Below are positions 1-7,501 of a stretch of DNA of 26,102 nucleotides, piece after piece. This DNA comes from an uncultured bacterium (lineage in GTDB: Bacteria; Cyanobacteriota; Vampirovibrionia; Gastranaerophilales; Gastranaerophilaceae): assembly GCA_945910925.1 (NCBI GenBank), contig CAMDZX010000009.1, positions 1 to 26,102 on the forward strand. Reading direction: 5' to 3'. The position numbers and the translations under genes are program-made. A model generated the notes under the pieces. It had not been told where the DNA came from, made no database searches, and saw only the letters and a program-made list of their open reading frames with translations. Each line of letters begins with the position of its first letter. The stretch's first letter is position 1.

Positions 1-14
1 GTATTATATATTAA

Positions 15-78
15 ACTGTTTCCACAAGCCAATTAAAAATAAATTTTTAATTTAATTACAGTCACTTAGTGAAACAGT
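15..78. repeat. Imperfect inverted-repeat element downstream of the porin gene
   Basis: The arms ACTGTTTC (15-22) and GAAACAGT (71-78) are exact inverted repeats. Three further matching bases (AAG) lie just inside each arm after a 3-bp mismatch. The core contains a 10-bp AT-only palindrome (31-40 with 43-52). A small palindrome TCACTTAGTGA sits at 62-72. The element lies between the porin stop and the window edge. It could end porin transcription or be a small palindromic repeat; there is no U-tract directly after the stem. The word TCACTTAGT recurs in the hairpin element at 7388-7396. Confidence 0.4.
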
Positions 79-105
79 ATATCGTCGGATTTTAACCTGA
101 CAAAC

Positions 106-1311
106 TTAAATAGCGATTTGCGTACCTACCATAATTCTATGACTATCAGGTTTGTTTTGGTTTTGGCAGAATACATAGTTTAGAATAAGCTTTAGAGCCT
201 GACCTTTTAAATAATAGTTGATACCTGCCGTATATTCTCTTTGGTTATTGTTACTGATTGTTTTATCGGGGTCAAACTCATCATATCTTGCGATAACTTC
301 CAATTTCTTTGTTATATGATAACCCAATGTAACATACCAACCTTGTCTTTTTTTTGTTGTTAAACCGGAACCGCCGTTTGAACCGTCTGCATTAGCATAT
401 TCCATTCTTGTCCAGAATTTTTTGTATTCATATCCCAGATATGCACCTGCAACAAAGAAATCAGTTGAGTTTCTTTGTCCTGTTGCGAAACCTCCTCCGG
501 TAACAAGCTTCCCGTATCTTCCGTCCGTTTTACCTAACGGTTTGAAATTCACCCAACCGTCAAATTCAACACCCGGAAAAAACTGTGTAAAAAATGTATC
601 GGAACTGTATCCGCCCAAATCATAATCCATAAGAGCGTAGTTTCCTTTTAAACGAACACCGAATTTTCTTACATTCGCCAGGTTTCTGGATATTTGAGAG
701 CGGTTTATAAAAGGTAATGTATAAGGGGATTGTGCGCCCTCAATACCTACTCCCGGACGGGAATTACCGACCAATATGGTATTATGCGGGATTCTATGCG
801 TTTCGACATACAAATCTTGTATAAATTGCTGCATAAACCCTCTGTTATGCTGCGGAGTCGGGTCAAACATTATTCTAAAGTCTTCTTTACCACCTCTAAA
901 TTTTCCGTCAATTAGCGTATTTACAAGTCCGACACTAAACTTATCACTACTTCCGCCATACTGAGGAATAAGTGTGGAGTTATTCATTTGAATAACACTC
1001 CAAACATGAACACTTTCTATCGGTCCCGATTCAAATTTATGTGTAAGAGGTTCTTTCAAAAGACAGGCGGGAACATTTGTATTTTCTATTTGTAAATTAT
1101 AAACGTCGTGAACCGTTCTTGACAGTTCATCATAAAAATGGTGGTGACCTCCTTTGTATACCTGTTCCTCTGATTGAGGCAGACTCTCCACTTCTTGTAT
1201 CGCTATCAGGTTAGGAATAACAGGCTCTTGTTCAAGAACAATTTCTTCCGCAGAATAAACTGAGGAAGACGATACAAGTAATAATCCTATAATAAATAAA
1301 ATCTTTTTCAC
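106..1311 (-). CDS. Outer-membrane porin, phosphate-selective porin O/P-like
   Basis: This is probably an outer-membrane beta-barrel channel of the OprO/OprP type (401 aa). A signal peptide is visible at residues 1-20: KK, then a hydrophobic stretch, ending SVYSA. The C-terminal half has repeated amphipathic strands, and the segment around residues 340-372, with R-Y-D-x-F-D-P-D and later G-I-N-Y-Y-L, is typical of this porin family. The protein ends in a hydrophobic strand (GTQIAI). The start codon is GTG; the upstream sequence has only a weak AAGAGA-like ribosome site. The gene follows the focA-like gene by 45 bp on the same strand, but a strong terminator lies between them, so it depends on read-through or on a promoter I did not identify. 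The family match is good; phosphate selectivity is not shown. The histidine triplet near residue 57 lies before the barrel. Confidence 0.72.
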   Translation of the reverse strand: MKKILFIIGLLLVSSSSVYSAEEIVLEQEPVIPNLIAIQEVESLPQSEEQVYKGGHHHFYDELSRTVHDVYNLQIENTNVPACLLKEPLTHKFESGPIESVHVWSVIQMNNSTLIPQYGGSSDKFSVGLVNTLIDGKFRGGKEDFRIMFDPTPQHNRGFMQQFIQDLYVETHRIPHNTILVGNSRPGVGIEGAQSPYTLPFINRSQISRNLANVRKFGVRLKGNYALMDYDLGGYSSDTFFTQFFPGVEFDGWVNFKPLGKTDGRYGKLVTGGGFATGQRNSTDFFVAGAYLGYEYKKFWTRMEYANADGSNGGSGLTTKKRQGWYVTLGYHITKKLEVIARYDEFDPDKTISNNNQREYTAGINYYLKGQALKLILNYVFCQNQNKPDSHRIMVGTQIAI

Positions 1312-1327
1312 GGCTTGTGTATCTCTT

Positions 1328-1350
1328 AAAAAAGGGCAGATAAACTGCCC
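1328..1350 (-). terminator. Intrinsic terminator after the focA-like gene
   Basis: On the minus strand the sequence reads GGGCAG, a 5-nt loop, CTGCCC, then six U residues, starting 6 bp after the focA-like stop codon. This is a textbook rho-independent terminator. It separates focA from the porin gene, which begins 17 bp further on. Confidence 0.9.
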
Positions 1351-1356
1351 TCATAT

Positions 1357-2217
1357 TTATACTTTATGGTCATCTCTCAAATAAGCTGTCCAGAATAATA
1401 GTACTACAAAAACTATTGCGCCGACAAGGTTCCCTAACGTTACAGGCAGAAGGTTGTTTACCAAACAAGATTGAATTGTCAGATTAGATAGTTGTTCTGC
1501 GGTATATCCTGATGCTGCAACAATATCCGGAGTATGCTTCAAAAATAATCCGTTAGTTAAGAAATACATATTTGCAATACTGTGTTCATAGCCTGATGCA
1601 ACGAAGGTCATAATTGGGAAGAATATTGCAAAGATTTTTCCTATAACGTGTCTTGATGATGATGCCATCCAAATAGCAAGACACACTAACCAGTTACAAA
1701 GAATCCCTCTTGTGAAAGCTTCAACAAAAGGCAAGGTTGCTTTTGTATATGCGGTTGATAATCCCATAACCCCGAGAGCGTCATGCGAATTGTGCGAACA
1801 ACCCGAATAATAAATTAGAACTGCAAGTATAACAGAACCTATAAAGTTTCCTATATATACGATAGACCAGTTTCTGAGCAGTTTCCATATACTAACCTTC
1901 TTTTCAATAACGGCAAATGTCATCATAACATTCCCCGTAAACAGTTCAGCACCTGTCAAAACAACCATCATAAGACCTGTCGCAAATGTCATGGCTCCAA
2001 CAAGTTTGGCAAGTCCCCAACTTATACTCTCCGTACCTGTCATAACCGTCAAAGATACCTGCGCACCGAAAGCAATAAACGCACCGGCAGCAATAGCCAA
2101 AACAAATGCTTTTGATTTTCTAAACCCGGCCTTCATCGGCATAACATTGTCTGCTAATTCGTGCGCAACGTTATTTGGGGTGATACAGTCTTTTGTATCA
2201 AGATTTTGTGTTTCCAT
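1357..2217 (-). CDS. Formate/nitrite transporter family channel (FocA/NirC)
   Basis: This is a pentameric inner-membrane channel for small monovalent anions such as formate or nitrite (286 aa, usual family length). Several hydrophobic segments are visible, six expected for the family. Signature segments are G-A-Q-V-S-L near residue 51, E-L-F-T-G-N-V-M-M-T at 91-100, G-I-L-C-N-W-L-V-C at 171-179, and G-Y-E-H-S-I-A-N-M at 209-217. The last contains the conserved pore histidine (H212) of FocA. ATG at 2217 is preceded by a strong AAGGAG site. The upstream region carries inverted repeats that may be regulatory. Substrate cannot be assigned: no pyruvate-formate lyase, nitrite reductase or formate dehydrogenase lies in the window. 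Formate is tempting because a formate-hydrogenlyase-like complex lies 6 kb away, but that complex appears to lack its metal site. Confidence 0.92.
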   Translation of the reverse strand: METQNLDTKDCITPNNVAHELADNVMPMKAGFRKSKAFVLAIAAGAFIAFGAQVSLTVMTGTESISWGLAKLVGAMTFATGLMMVVLTGAELFTGNVMMTFAVIEKKVSIWKLLRNWSIVYIGNFIGSVILAVLIYYSGCSHNSHDALGVMGLSTAYTKATLPFVEAFTRGILCNWLVCLAIWMASSSRHVIGKIFAIFFPIMTFVASGYEHSIANMYFLTNGLFLKHTPDIVAASGYTAEQLSNLTIQSCLVNNLLPVTLGNLVGAIVFVVLLFWTAYLRDDHKV

Positions 2218-2251
2218 AAATTGTTATCTCCTTTTTCATATTTCTTCTCAC

Positions 2252-2351
2252 AGGACAAATTCCGAATTATTCATAACTCGGTAATACTGGGCATATAACG
2301 CTCGGTACAATAAATCTTTAATTGTCCTAAATAAAAAGAACCGATATCGGT
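2252..2351. promoter_or_regulatory. Divergent intergenic region with nested inverted repeats (focA leader / operator candidate)
   Basis: Three symmetric elements lie between focA (minus) and the tagged gene at 2444 (plus). CCGAATTATTCATAACTCGG (2262-2281) is an imperfect palindrome with 8 of 10 base pairs. AGGACAA (2252-2258) pairs with TTGTCCT (2322-2328) around it. ACCGATATCGGT (2340-2351) is a perfect 12-bp palindrome. On the minus strand the first two would form a closed stem with an inner hairpin just before the focA ribosome site. They could be a structured 5' leader or protein-binding sites. I recognise no known riboswitch or FNR box. Confidence 0.4.
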
Positions 2352-2443
2352 CCAAAAAATATTTTATATCTTCAATTTATATTTGCAAGGAAAAATTATA
2401 TAAAAATTAGCAAATTTATTTATTTTTGTGTTTTAGAACAAGT

Positions 2444-3118
2444 ATGATAAATAATGTTTACAGTACCCCTATTTCATTTACAGGAAAAACATATTCCCGC
2501 AAGGGTTTAAAAGAATGTGAAAAATATTGTTCAAAAGCAAATAAAAAGATAAAAAAAGCAGTTGCCGAAAACTATATGGCATATATGCGACAATCCGGAG
2601 TGAATCTTGATAAAAGTCCATTTGGATATAAAATTCCTGTTGGGTCGTTAGAATTAAAACCGTATACCGGAACATTAGAGAAAAGTGCAGGCTTTTCAAC
2701 AGAAGCCGGAGGATATGGCGGCGGATGGATAAAAGCCAATATTAATACCCCGCTTTCTACAAAAGATGTTCATAATTGTGCCTTGCTTAATCTTATCAAT
2801 GACAATACGGGTGAACAACTCTTGTATCATGTTTATGCCGAAACACAAAAAGACTCTATTGTTAATCTTATAAAAAGAGAATTTCCAAGATTTACAAGAG
2901 CTAATATCATGCCGGGAGATTTACATCAAACAAATACTACAGTTAATAATACCCTCAATGCAGTAGCTGATATTAATCCAAAGGCAATGAGAGAATATTA
3001 TCACATGCCGGTTGAAAACCCAGAAGTAGTTGCGATAAATGGTGAATTAAGATACATAGAAAACAAAAATCCTGACAAAATGACGTTTACGGAAGTATGC
3101 AACCAATATAATTATTAA
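2444..3118 (+). CDS. Tagged protein with CheD/CNF-like Cys-His pair (putative deamidase fold)
   Basis: No firm family assignment (224 aa). Residues 10-15 read I-S-F-T-G-K, an N-terminal motif shared with the proteins at 4814 and 7710. In the middle, V-H-N-C-A-L-L-N (109-116) is followed by L-L-Y-H-V-Y (126-131). C112 and H129 are 17 residues apart, the spacing of the catalytic Cys and His of the glutamine deamidase CheD, and N-D near 119 and an N-x-T-V-N-N-T-L segment near 164-171 also recall CheD-like folds. Function by this fold is inference. No signal peptide or membrane segment is visible. I chose ATG 2444 because an upstream TTG (2426) only adds six residues; no strong ribosome site is seen. 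Its stop codon directly abuts the stop of the convergent gene at 3119. Confidence 0.6.
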   Translation: MINNVYSTPISFTGKTYSRKGLKECEKYCSKANKKIKKAVAENYMAYMRQSGVNLDKSPFGYKIPVGSLELKPYTGTLEKSAGFSTEAGGYGGGWIKANINTPLSTKDVHNCALLNLINDNTGEQLLYHVYAETQKDSIVNLIKREFPRFTRANIMPGDLHQTNTTVNNTLNAVADINPKAMREYYHMPVENPEVVAINGELRYIENKNPDKMTFTEVCNQYNY

Positions 3119-4720
3119 TCATTTCTTAAAGATACTTATTACAACATCAAAGAGAAGCTGATTTCTTACAACGTTTGCATATTTATAATATCTGTATTGA
3201 AGTTCTGCACTAAAATGTTCAGAAAATTTATATTTGCCAAATACGGATGCGCCCCATATAAACATACTGTTGGTCGGTTTATATGAATATTGAACCCCTG
3301 CAAAACTCCCGCATCCATATGAGAATTTATCCTTTGTTCGTCCTGCCAAACTCAAACTTATTGTATTATCAGAATACCATATAGGAGAAAAATATCCGCC
3401 ATACAAAAAGCCCTGACTATCGTAAATATTTTCAAGATTTTTTTGATAACCGGAATTGTATGATACCAGATTTAATGCGATTTTTTGTAAATACGGTTTT
3501 GAAAGGTCATATCTCAAGAGTTTCCCGATACCAATTAAACTCTCCCAGTACAGATTATTTGATATGTTATACCCTTCTCTAAGACCTATTCCTGTTTTGT
3601 TAAAAAGGTATGAGCGATACGGGAGTCGTAATGTTGAATCCACGTACAAATTGTTATCCGCAATTTGTCCGGTAAATTTATTATCTATCATAACCCCGAC
3701 TGCGGAAAGAAATGTCTGTTCCGTATTGTTTCTGTGAAACCCCAATTTTACATTAAAATTATCATTAGGATAATACTTTATCCAAGAATCTGTTAATAAC
3801 ATAGCACCCCTGTTTTGGAATATTTTTACACCGAAATCTCCTTTTAATGCAAAGTTTTTGTTTATGCGTCCCTGTGTCCCAAGTCTGATTTCATTTGTAA
3901 AATTATTATGAGGCTCATATCCTTGTCCCGGCAAGCGTCCTGAAGTATAAAGGTACATTATGTAATCAAGATAAACCTGCATATTTTTGTGATATGCAGA
4001 ATTACTGTATGCAATCTTATTCACGTCCAGTTTAAATTCTTCACTCAATTTCTGAATATAAAGCTCGTATCCAAAAGCTAATTGATACGCACGTTTTCTG
4101 TTAATTTCGTGTTGTAGCTGCAATACTTCATCCGTTTGTGGCATATTTTTTAAAATTCTTACGGCATCTTCATAGAGCTCAATATTGTAATACGCTTTTG
4201 CCTTTAAAAAATCCGTATCATAATTTTTATCCAGCTTTGCAAGTTCATTTAATCCCGATAGCTCAAACCCTGTTGAAATATAGTTTTGATTCAAACTCAT
4301 TTCTGCAAATCTGTCATATGAGCTTTTTATAAGAATATTGTCATATACACTTCTGGCTTGCGTAGAATCTTTTTGAACAATTGACATGTTAGCTTGTGTC
4401 ATTAATCCGTCAGGAGTTTCAAGTAAATCGTTCTCAGATGCGACTTTATAAGCATTACAATACTGCTTTGTTTTATAGAGAATATGCAAATACAATCCTG
4501 CCACTTCGTTTGTTCGACATTTTGAGTTGTATAATCCTTCTATCTCAGATTGTGCATTATAAAAATCTTCATCCTCAATGAGTTGTTTTACTTCAGTTAT
4601 TATTCGTTCATAATAGTTGCACACAAAATCATCTAAACTGTAATTGTTTAGATTTTCTGCACTTGTAGTATTCAGGTTTAATGTCAGAAAAACAATTAAT
4701 ATGATTAATAGTTTTTTCAT
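3119..4720 (-). CDS. Outer-membrane protein: helical-repeat (TPR-like) N-half plus BcsC-like beta-barrel C-half
   Basis: This is a secreted or outer-membrane protein (533 aa) with signal peptide M-K-K-L-L-I-I-L ending near residue 22 (T-T-S-A). Residues about 25-190 are helical repeats in tetratricopeptide style. Residues about 260-533 alternate hydrophobic and polar residues with many aromatics, as in a beta-barrel. The segment G-G-Y-F-S-P-I-W-Y-S resembles the C-terminal barrel of cellulose-export proteins (BcsC/YaiO type). This architecture suggests passage or anchoring of a polysaccharide or other polymer, but no glycosyltransferase or cellulose synthase is nearby. I start at ATG 4720 because this gives a normal signal peptide; an in-frame ATG at 4774 would add 18 residues before it. 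No clear ribosome site precedes either. Substrate unknown. Confidence 0.62.
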   Translation of the reverse strand: MKKLLIILIVFLTLNLNTTSAENLNNYSLDDFVCNYYERIITEVKQLIEDEDFYNAQSEIEGLYNSKCRTNEVAGLYLHILYKTKQYCNAYKVASENDLLETPDGLMTQANMSIVQKDSTQARSVYDNILIKSSYDRFAEMSLNQNYISTGFELSGLNELAKLDKNYDTDFLKAKAYYNIELYEDAVRILKNMPQTDEVLQLQHEINRKRAYQLAFGYELYIQKLSEEFKLDVNKIAYSNSAYHKNMQVYLDYIMYLYTSGRLPGQGYEPHNNFTNEIRLGTQGRINKNFALKGDFGVKIFQNRGAMLLTDSWIKYYPNDNFNVKLGFHRNNTEQTFLSAVGVMIDNKFTGQIADNNLYVDSTLRLPYRSYLFNKTGIGLREGYNISNNLYWESLIGIGKLLRYDLSKPYLQKIALNLVSYNSGYQKNLENIYDSQGFLYGGYFSPIWYSDNTISLSLAGRTKDKFSYGCGSFAGVQYSYKPTNSMFIWGASVFGKYKFSEHFSAELQYRYYKYANVVRNQLLFDVVISIFKK

Positions 4721-4813
4721 AAAATTATGATAAAAAATAAGAATACTAAAAATAATAATCCAACAGGGTATCATTCTTACGCAAATTTATTTTTTATGAG
4801 GTTTATATGAAGT

Positions 4814-5518
4814 ATGGATATAAATGTTTCACAAACTAAAACAAGTTTCACATCACGAAATAAAGAAATCAGAGATGTGGATAAAATTATGAGAAAATTA
4901 AAAAACGAGTATCCGGCATGTTCTACATCTCGAGCTCTATATATGGGTGTTGTTAAGAAAAAACCTTATTTGGCAAGAAAAGCGTTCCATTTACACGATA
5001 AACTATTTGGAATTAGAATTGAATTATCTAAATACCATGGAATAGAATGTTACCAAAAGACATTTGATGAGGTAAAGATAGATAAAGTTGCTAATTGCAT
5101 GGAGTTGGCTAGAATGTCTTTCATAGCTCTCATTGCAAACGGATATAAAGATGTACGTATAGGTTCTCTTAAACTTTCTCCTAATCCGAGAAGCATCACT
5201 TCAAATCCAATTCTTGACTCGCAAAAAAAAGCTGATCATTGCGCAGTTATACTTAATGCCGGAAAAGATGCCATTCTTGAAAATCCTACAACATACAGTA
5301 AACATGCAATTATCGTCGACCCTTGGGCCGGCATAACTGATTATGTTTCTAATGTTTTCAACAGATACAAGATTATGTTTAATAAACTAACAGATGGTGA
5401 TATTAGATATAAAAATGGACATTTCTTATTTGAAGAATGGGAAAAAATAAATATTGATGATAACTTAACAAAAACTTTGGCAAAAAGCAAACCTGAATTG
5501 ATTGTAAAAAAATCTTAA
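4814..5518 (+). CDS. Tagged protein with Cys-His-Asp triad (papain/transglutaminase-like enzyme)
   Basis: This looks like a small cysteine enzyme of the papain/transglutaminase fold group (234 aa). In order it has N-C-M-E-L-A with C95, A-D-H-C-A-V-I-L with H142, and I-I-V-D-P-W-A-G with D169. The N-C-x-E-x-A, D-H and D-P-W pattern is that of Cys-His-Asp proteases, deamidases and transglutaminases, including several bacterial effector families such as YopT-type peptidases. The exact reaction cannot be told. The N-terminus, T-S-F-T-S-R-N-K-E-I-R (residues 10-20), is the tag shared with neighbours at 2444 and 7710; this extended version is one I associate with gut Melainabacteria. No signal peptide is seen. 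ATG 4814 has a distant GAGG. The gene is divergent from the barrel protein and followed after 50 bp by the DXS-like gene, which has its own promoter. Confidence 0.68.
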   Translation: MDINVSQTKTSFTSRNKEIRDVDKIMRKLKNEYPACSTSRALYMGVVKKKPYLARKAFHLHDKLFGIRIELSKYHGIECYQKTFDEVKIDKVANCMELARMSFIALIANGYKDVRIGSLKLSPNPRSITSNPILDSQKKADHCAVILNAGKDAILENPTTYSKHAIIVDPWAGITDYVSNVFNRYKIMFNKLTDGDIRYKNGHFLFEEWEKINIDDNLTKTLAKSKPELIVKKS

Positions 5519-5542
5519 CGAATAATATGTATACGCTATAAT
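5515..5542 (+). promoter_or_regulatory. Sigma-70-type promoter for the DXS-like gene
   Basis: TATAAT at 5537-5542 is a perfect -10 box. TTAACG at 5515-5520 (four of six matches to TTGACA) lies 16 bp upstream and overlaps the stop codon of the preceding gene. Transcription would start near 5549, leaving a leader of about 20 nt that contains the GAGAAAGGA ribosome site. Confidence 0.6.
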
Positions 5543-5568
5543 AATATAAGAAGAGAAAGGATACTATT

Positions 5569-7317
5569 ATGGAAAAGATTCTTGATAAAATTAATTCACC
5601 TGCGGATGTAAAGGGGCTTGAAATATCTGAAATGAATACTCTGTCACAAGAGATTCGTGAATATATTATAAAAAAAGTTAATACAACAGGCGGGCATATG
5701 GCGCCTAATTTGGGGATAGTAGAAACTACAATTGCCCTACATTATGTATTTAATTCGCCTGAGGATAAAATCATTTTTGATGTTTCTCATCAATGCTATC
5801 CGCATAAATTTTTGACAGGCAGAAAAGAAGGTTTTACGGATTGTAATAAGTACTACAAATATTCAGGTTACACGAATCCTGATGAAAGTGAGCATGATTT
5901 ATTTGTTGTCGGTCACACTTCAACATCTGTCAGCCTCGCCGTTGGAGCTGCCAAAGCAAGGGATTTAAAAAACGAAAAAGAAAATATCATTGCAATAATC
6001 GGAGACGGTTCGTTAAGCGGCGGAGAAGCTTTTGAAGGTCTAAATAATGCAGCAGAACTAAACAGTAATATAATAATCATTGTAAACGACAACGAAATGT
6101 CAATTGCCGAAAACCATGGCGGCTTATATAAAAACCTGCGTCAGTTAAGAGAAACGAAAGGTAAGGCTGAAAATAATTTCTTTAAGTCTATGGGATTGGA
6201 TTATTTGTATATCGAAAACGGGCATGATTTTAACGAACTTATAGAAACATTTAAAAAGGTTAAAGACATAACAAAACCAATTGTAATTCATATACATACC
6301 ATTAAAGGAAAAGGGCTTGAACAGGCAGAAGCAAACAAAGAAAAATTCCATTGGGTTATGCCGGGAGTCCTTGATAATAAACCAATGCCTGAGGAAGAAA
6401 GCTACGTCAGTATAACAAAGGAATATATTCTGCAAAAAATCCAAGATGACAAAACGGTTCTTGCAATTTCGGCAGCAACACCGGGAGCGTACGGATTTAC
6501 TCCCGATTTTAGAGAAAAACTCGGACAACACTATACTGATGTCGGAATAGCAGAGGAACATGCAGTTGCTTATGCATCTGCAATGGCAAAATGCGGTGCT
6601 AAACCTATCCTTTCGATTTTAAGTTCTTTTTCTCAAAGAACTTATGACCAATTATCTCAGGATTTGTGTTTGAACAATTCTCCTGCAACAATTCTGCTTC
6701 ATTGGGGTGGGATTTCGGGTGCTGATATGACACATTTGGGCTGTTTTGATATACCTTTGATAAGTAATATTCCGAATATTGTATACTTAGCTCCTACCTG
6801 CAAAGAAGAATACCTTGCAATGCTGGATTGGTCGGTTGAACAGACAAAATATCCCGTTGCAATTCGTGTACCGTTTGGAGAACTTGTTTCGACAGGAAAA
6901 GAGTATGCAAAAGATTATTCACAGTTGAACAAATATCTTGTGACAGAACAGGGGAAAGATGTTGCAATAATTGCTCTCGGGAACTTCTATCAACTTGGAG
7001 AAACCATCAAAAAACGGCTATATACTGAAACAGGTATTAATGCAACACTGATAAATCCGAGATATATTACGGGTATTGATGAAGATGTCTTGAATGAACT
7101 TAAATCAGATCATAAACTTGTTGTAACTCTTGAAAACGGAGTTCTGGATGGCGGATACGGCGAAAAAATATCAAGATTTTACGGAGCATCTGATGTAAAA
7201 GTGCTAAACTTTGGAGCAAAGAAAGAGTTTACGGACAGAGTTCCTATGTGTGAATTGTACGAAAGATACCATCTCACGCCTAATTTGATTATTAGTGATA
7301 TCAAAAAGGTGCTTTAA
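5569..7317 (+). CDS. 1-deoxy-D-xylulose-5-phosphate synthase family protein, short divergent form
   Basis: This is a thiamine-diphosphate enzyme of the DXS family (582 aa; usual DXS is about 620). Present are G-G-H-M-A-P-N-L-G with H43, H-Q-C-Y-P-H-K-F-L-T-G-R (74-85), the diphosphate/metal motif from G-D-G (145-147) to N-D-N (173-175), and D-V-G-I-A-E-E-H-A-V with the cofactor-activating Glu near 329. Two things differ. The loop between the N-terminal domain's N-D-N-E-M-S-I segment and G-H-D (218-220) is some 50 residues shorter than in classical DXS. The canonical D-R-A-G-x-x-G-x-D-G-x-T-H becomes W-G-G-I-S-G-A-D-M-T-H (379-389), losing the arginine that binds glyceraldehyde phosphate; the later Y-P-R-G is V-P-F-G (434-437). 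It could be a paralogue with another substrate rather than the isoprenoid enzyme. It has a good ribosome site and its own promoter. Confidence 0.8.
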   Translation: MEKILDKINSPADVKGLEISEMNTLSQEIREYIIKKVNTTGGHMAPNLGIVETTIALHYVFNSPEDKIIFDVSHQCYPHKFLTGRKEGFTDCNKYYKYSGYTNPDESEHDLFVVGHTSTSVSLAVGAAKARDLKNEKENIIAIIGDGSLSGGEAFEGLNNAAELNSNIIIIVNDNEMSIAENHGGLYKNLRQLRETKGKAENNFFKSMGLDYLYIENGHDFNELIETFKKVKDITKPIVIHIHTIKGKGLEQAEANKEKFHWVMPGVLDNKPMPEEESYVSITKEYILQKIQDDKTVLAISAATPGAYGFTPDFREKLGQHYTDVGIAEEHAVAYASAMAKCGAKPILSILSSFSQRTYDQLSQDLCLNNSPATILLHWGGISGADMTHLGCFDIPLISNIPNIVYLAPTCKEEYLAMLDWSVEQTKYPVAIRVPFGELVSTGKEYAKDYSQLNKYLVTEQGKDVAIIALGNFYQLGETIKKRLYTETGINATLINPRYITGIDEDVLNELKSDHKLVVTLENGVLDGGYGEKISRFYGASDVKVLNFGAKKEFTDRVPMCELYERYHLTPNLIISDIKKVL

Positions 7318-7331
7318 AACATGATTGAGAG

Positions 7332-7422
7332 ACTCTGTCAGTTAGTGACTACGTTACTAAGTGATTTATTTGGGTGCAAAAAATAAATCACTTAGTATCT
7401 TAGTTACCTAATCACTCTGTCA
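7332..7422. repeat. MITE-like hairpin element with 9-bp flanking direct repeats
   Basis: ACTAAGTGATTTATTT (7356-7371) and its exact reverse complement (7381-7396) form a 16-bp perfect stem with a 9-nt loop. The symmetry continues outward imperfectly to about 7341 and 7413. The palindrome is bounded by the direct repeat ACTCTGTCA at 7332-7340 and 7414-7422, as expected of a target-site duplication. There is no coding capacity. It may alternatively act as a transcription stop for the DXS-like gene, but no U-tract follows. Confidence 0.55.
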
Positions 7423-7475
7423 CTTTCTAATACATCCACTTTCTATGGAACAGGTGAATTTGAGCCTAATAAATC

Positions 7476-7501
7476 AAAAAAAAAGAGACTAAACGTCTCT
7501 T
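7476..7501 (-). terminator. Orphan minus-strand intrinsic terminator
   Basis: On the minus strand AAGAGAC, a 5-nt loop and GTCTCTT form a 7-bp stem followed by eight to nine U residues. It can only end transcription coming from the right on the minus strand. The nearest minus-strand gene end is the hydrogenase-like operon at 8285, about 780 bp away and beyond the oppositely oriented GNAT gene. It may therefore serve a small RNA, or the operon's long 3' tail. Confidence 0.75.
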
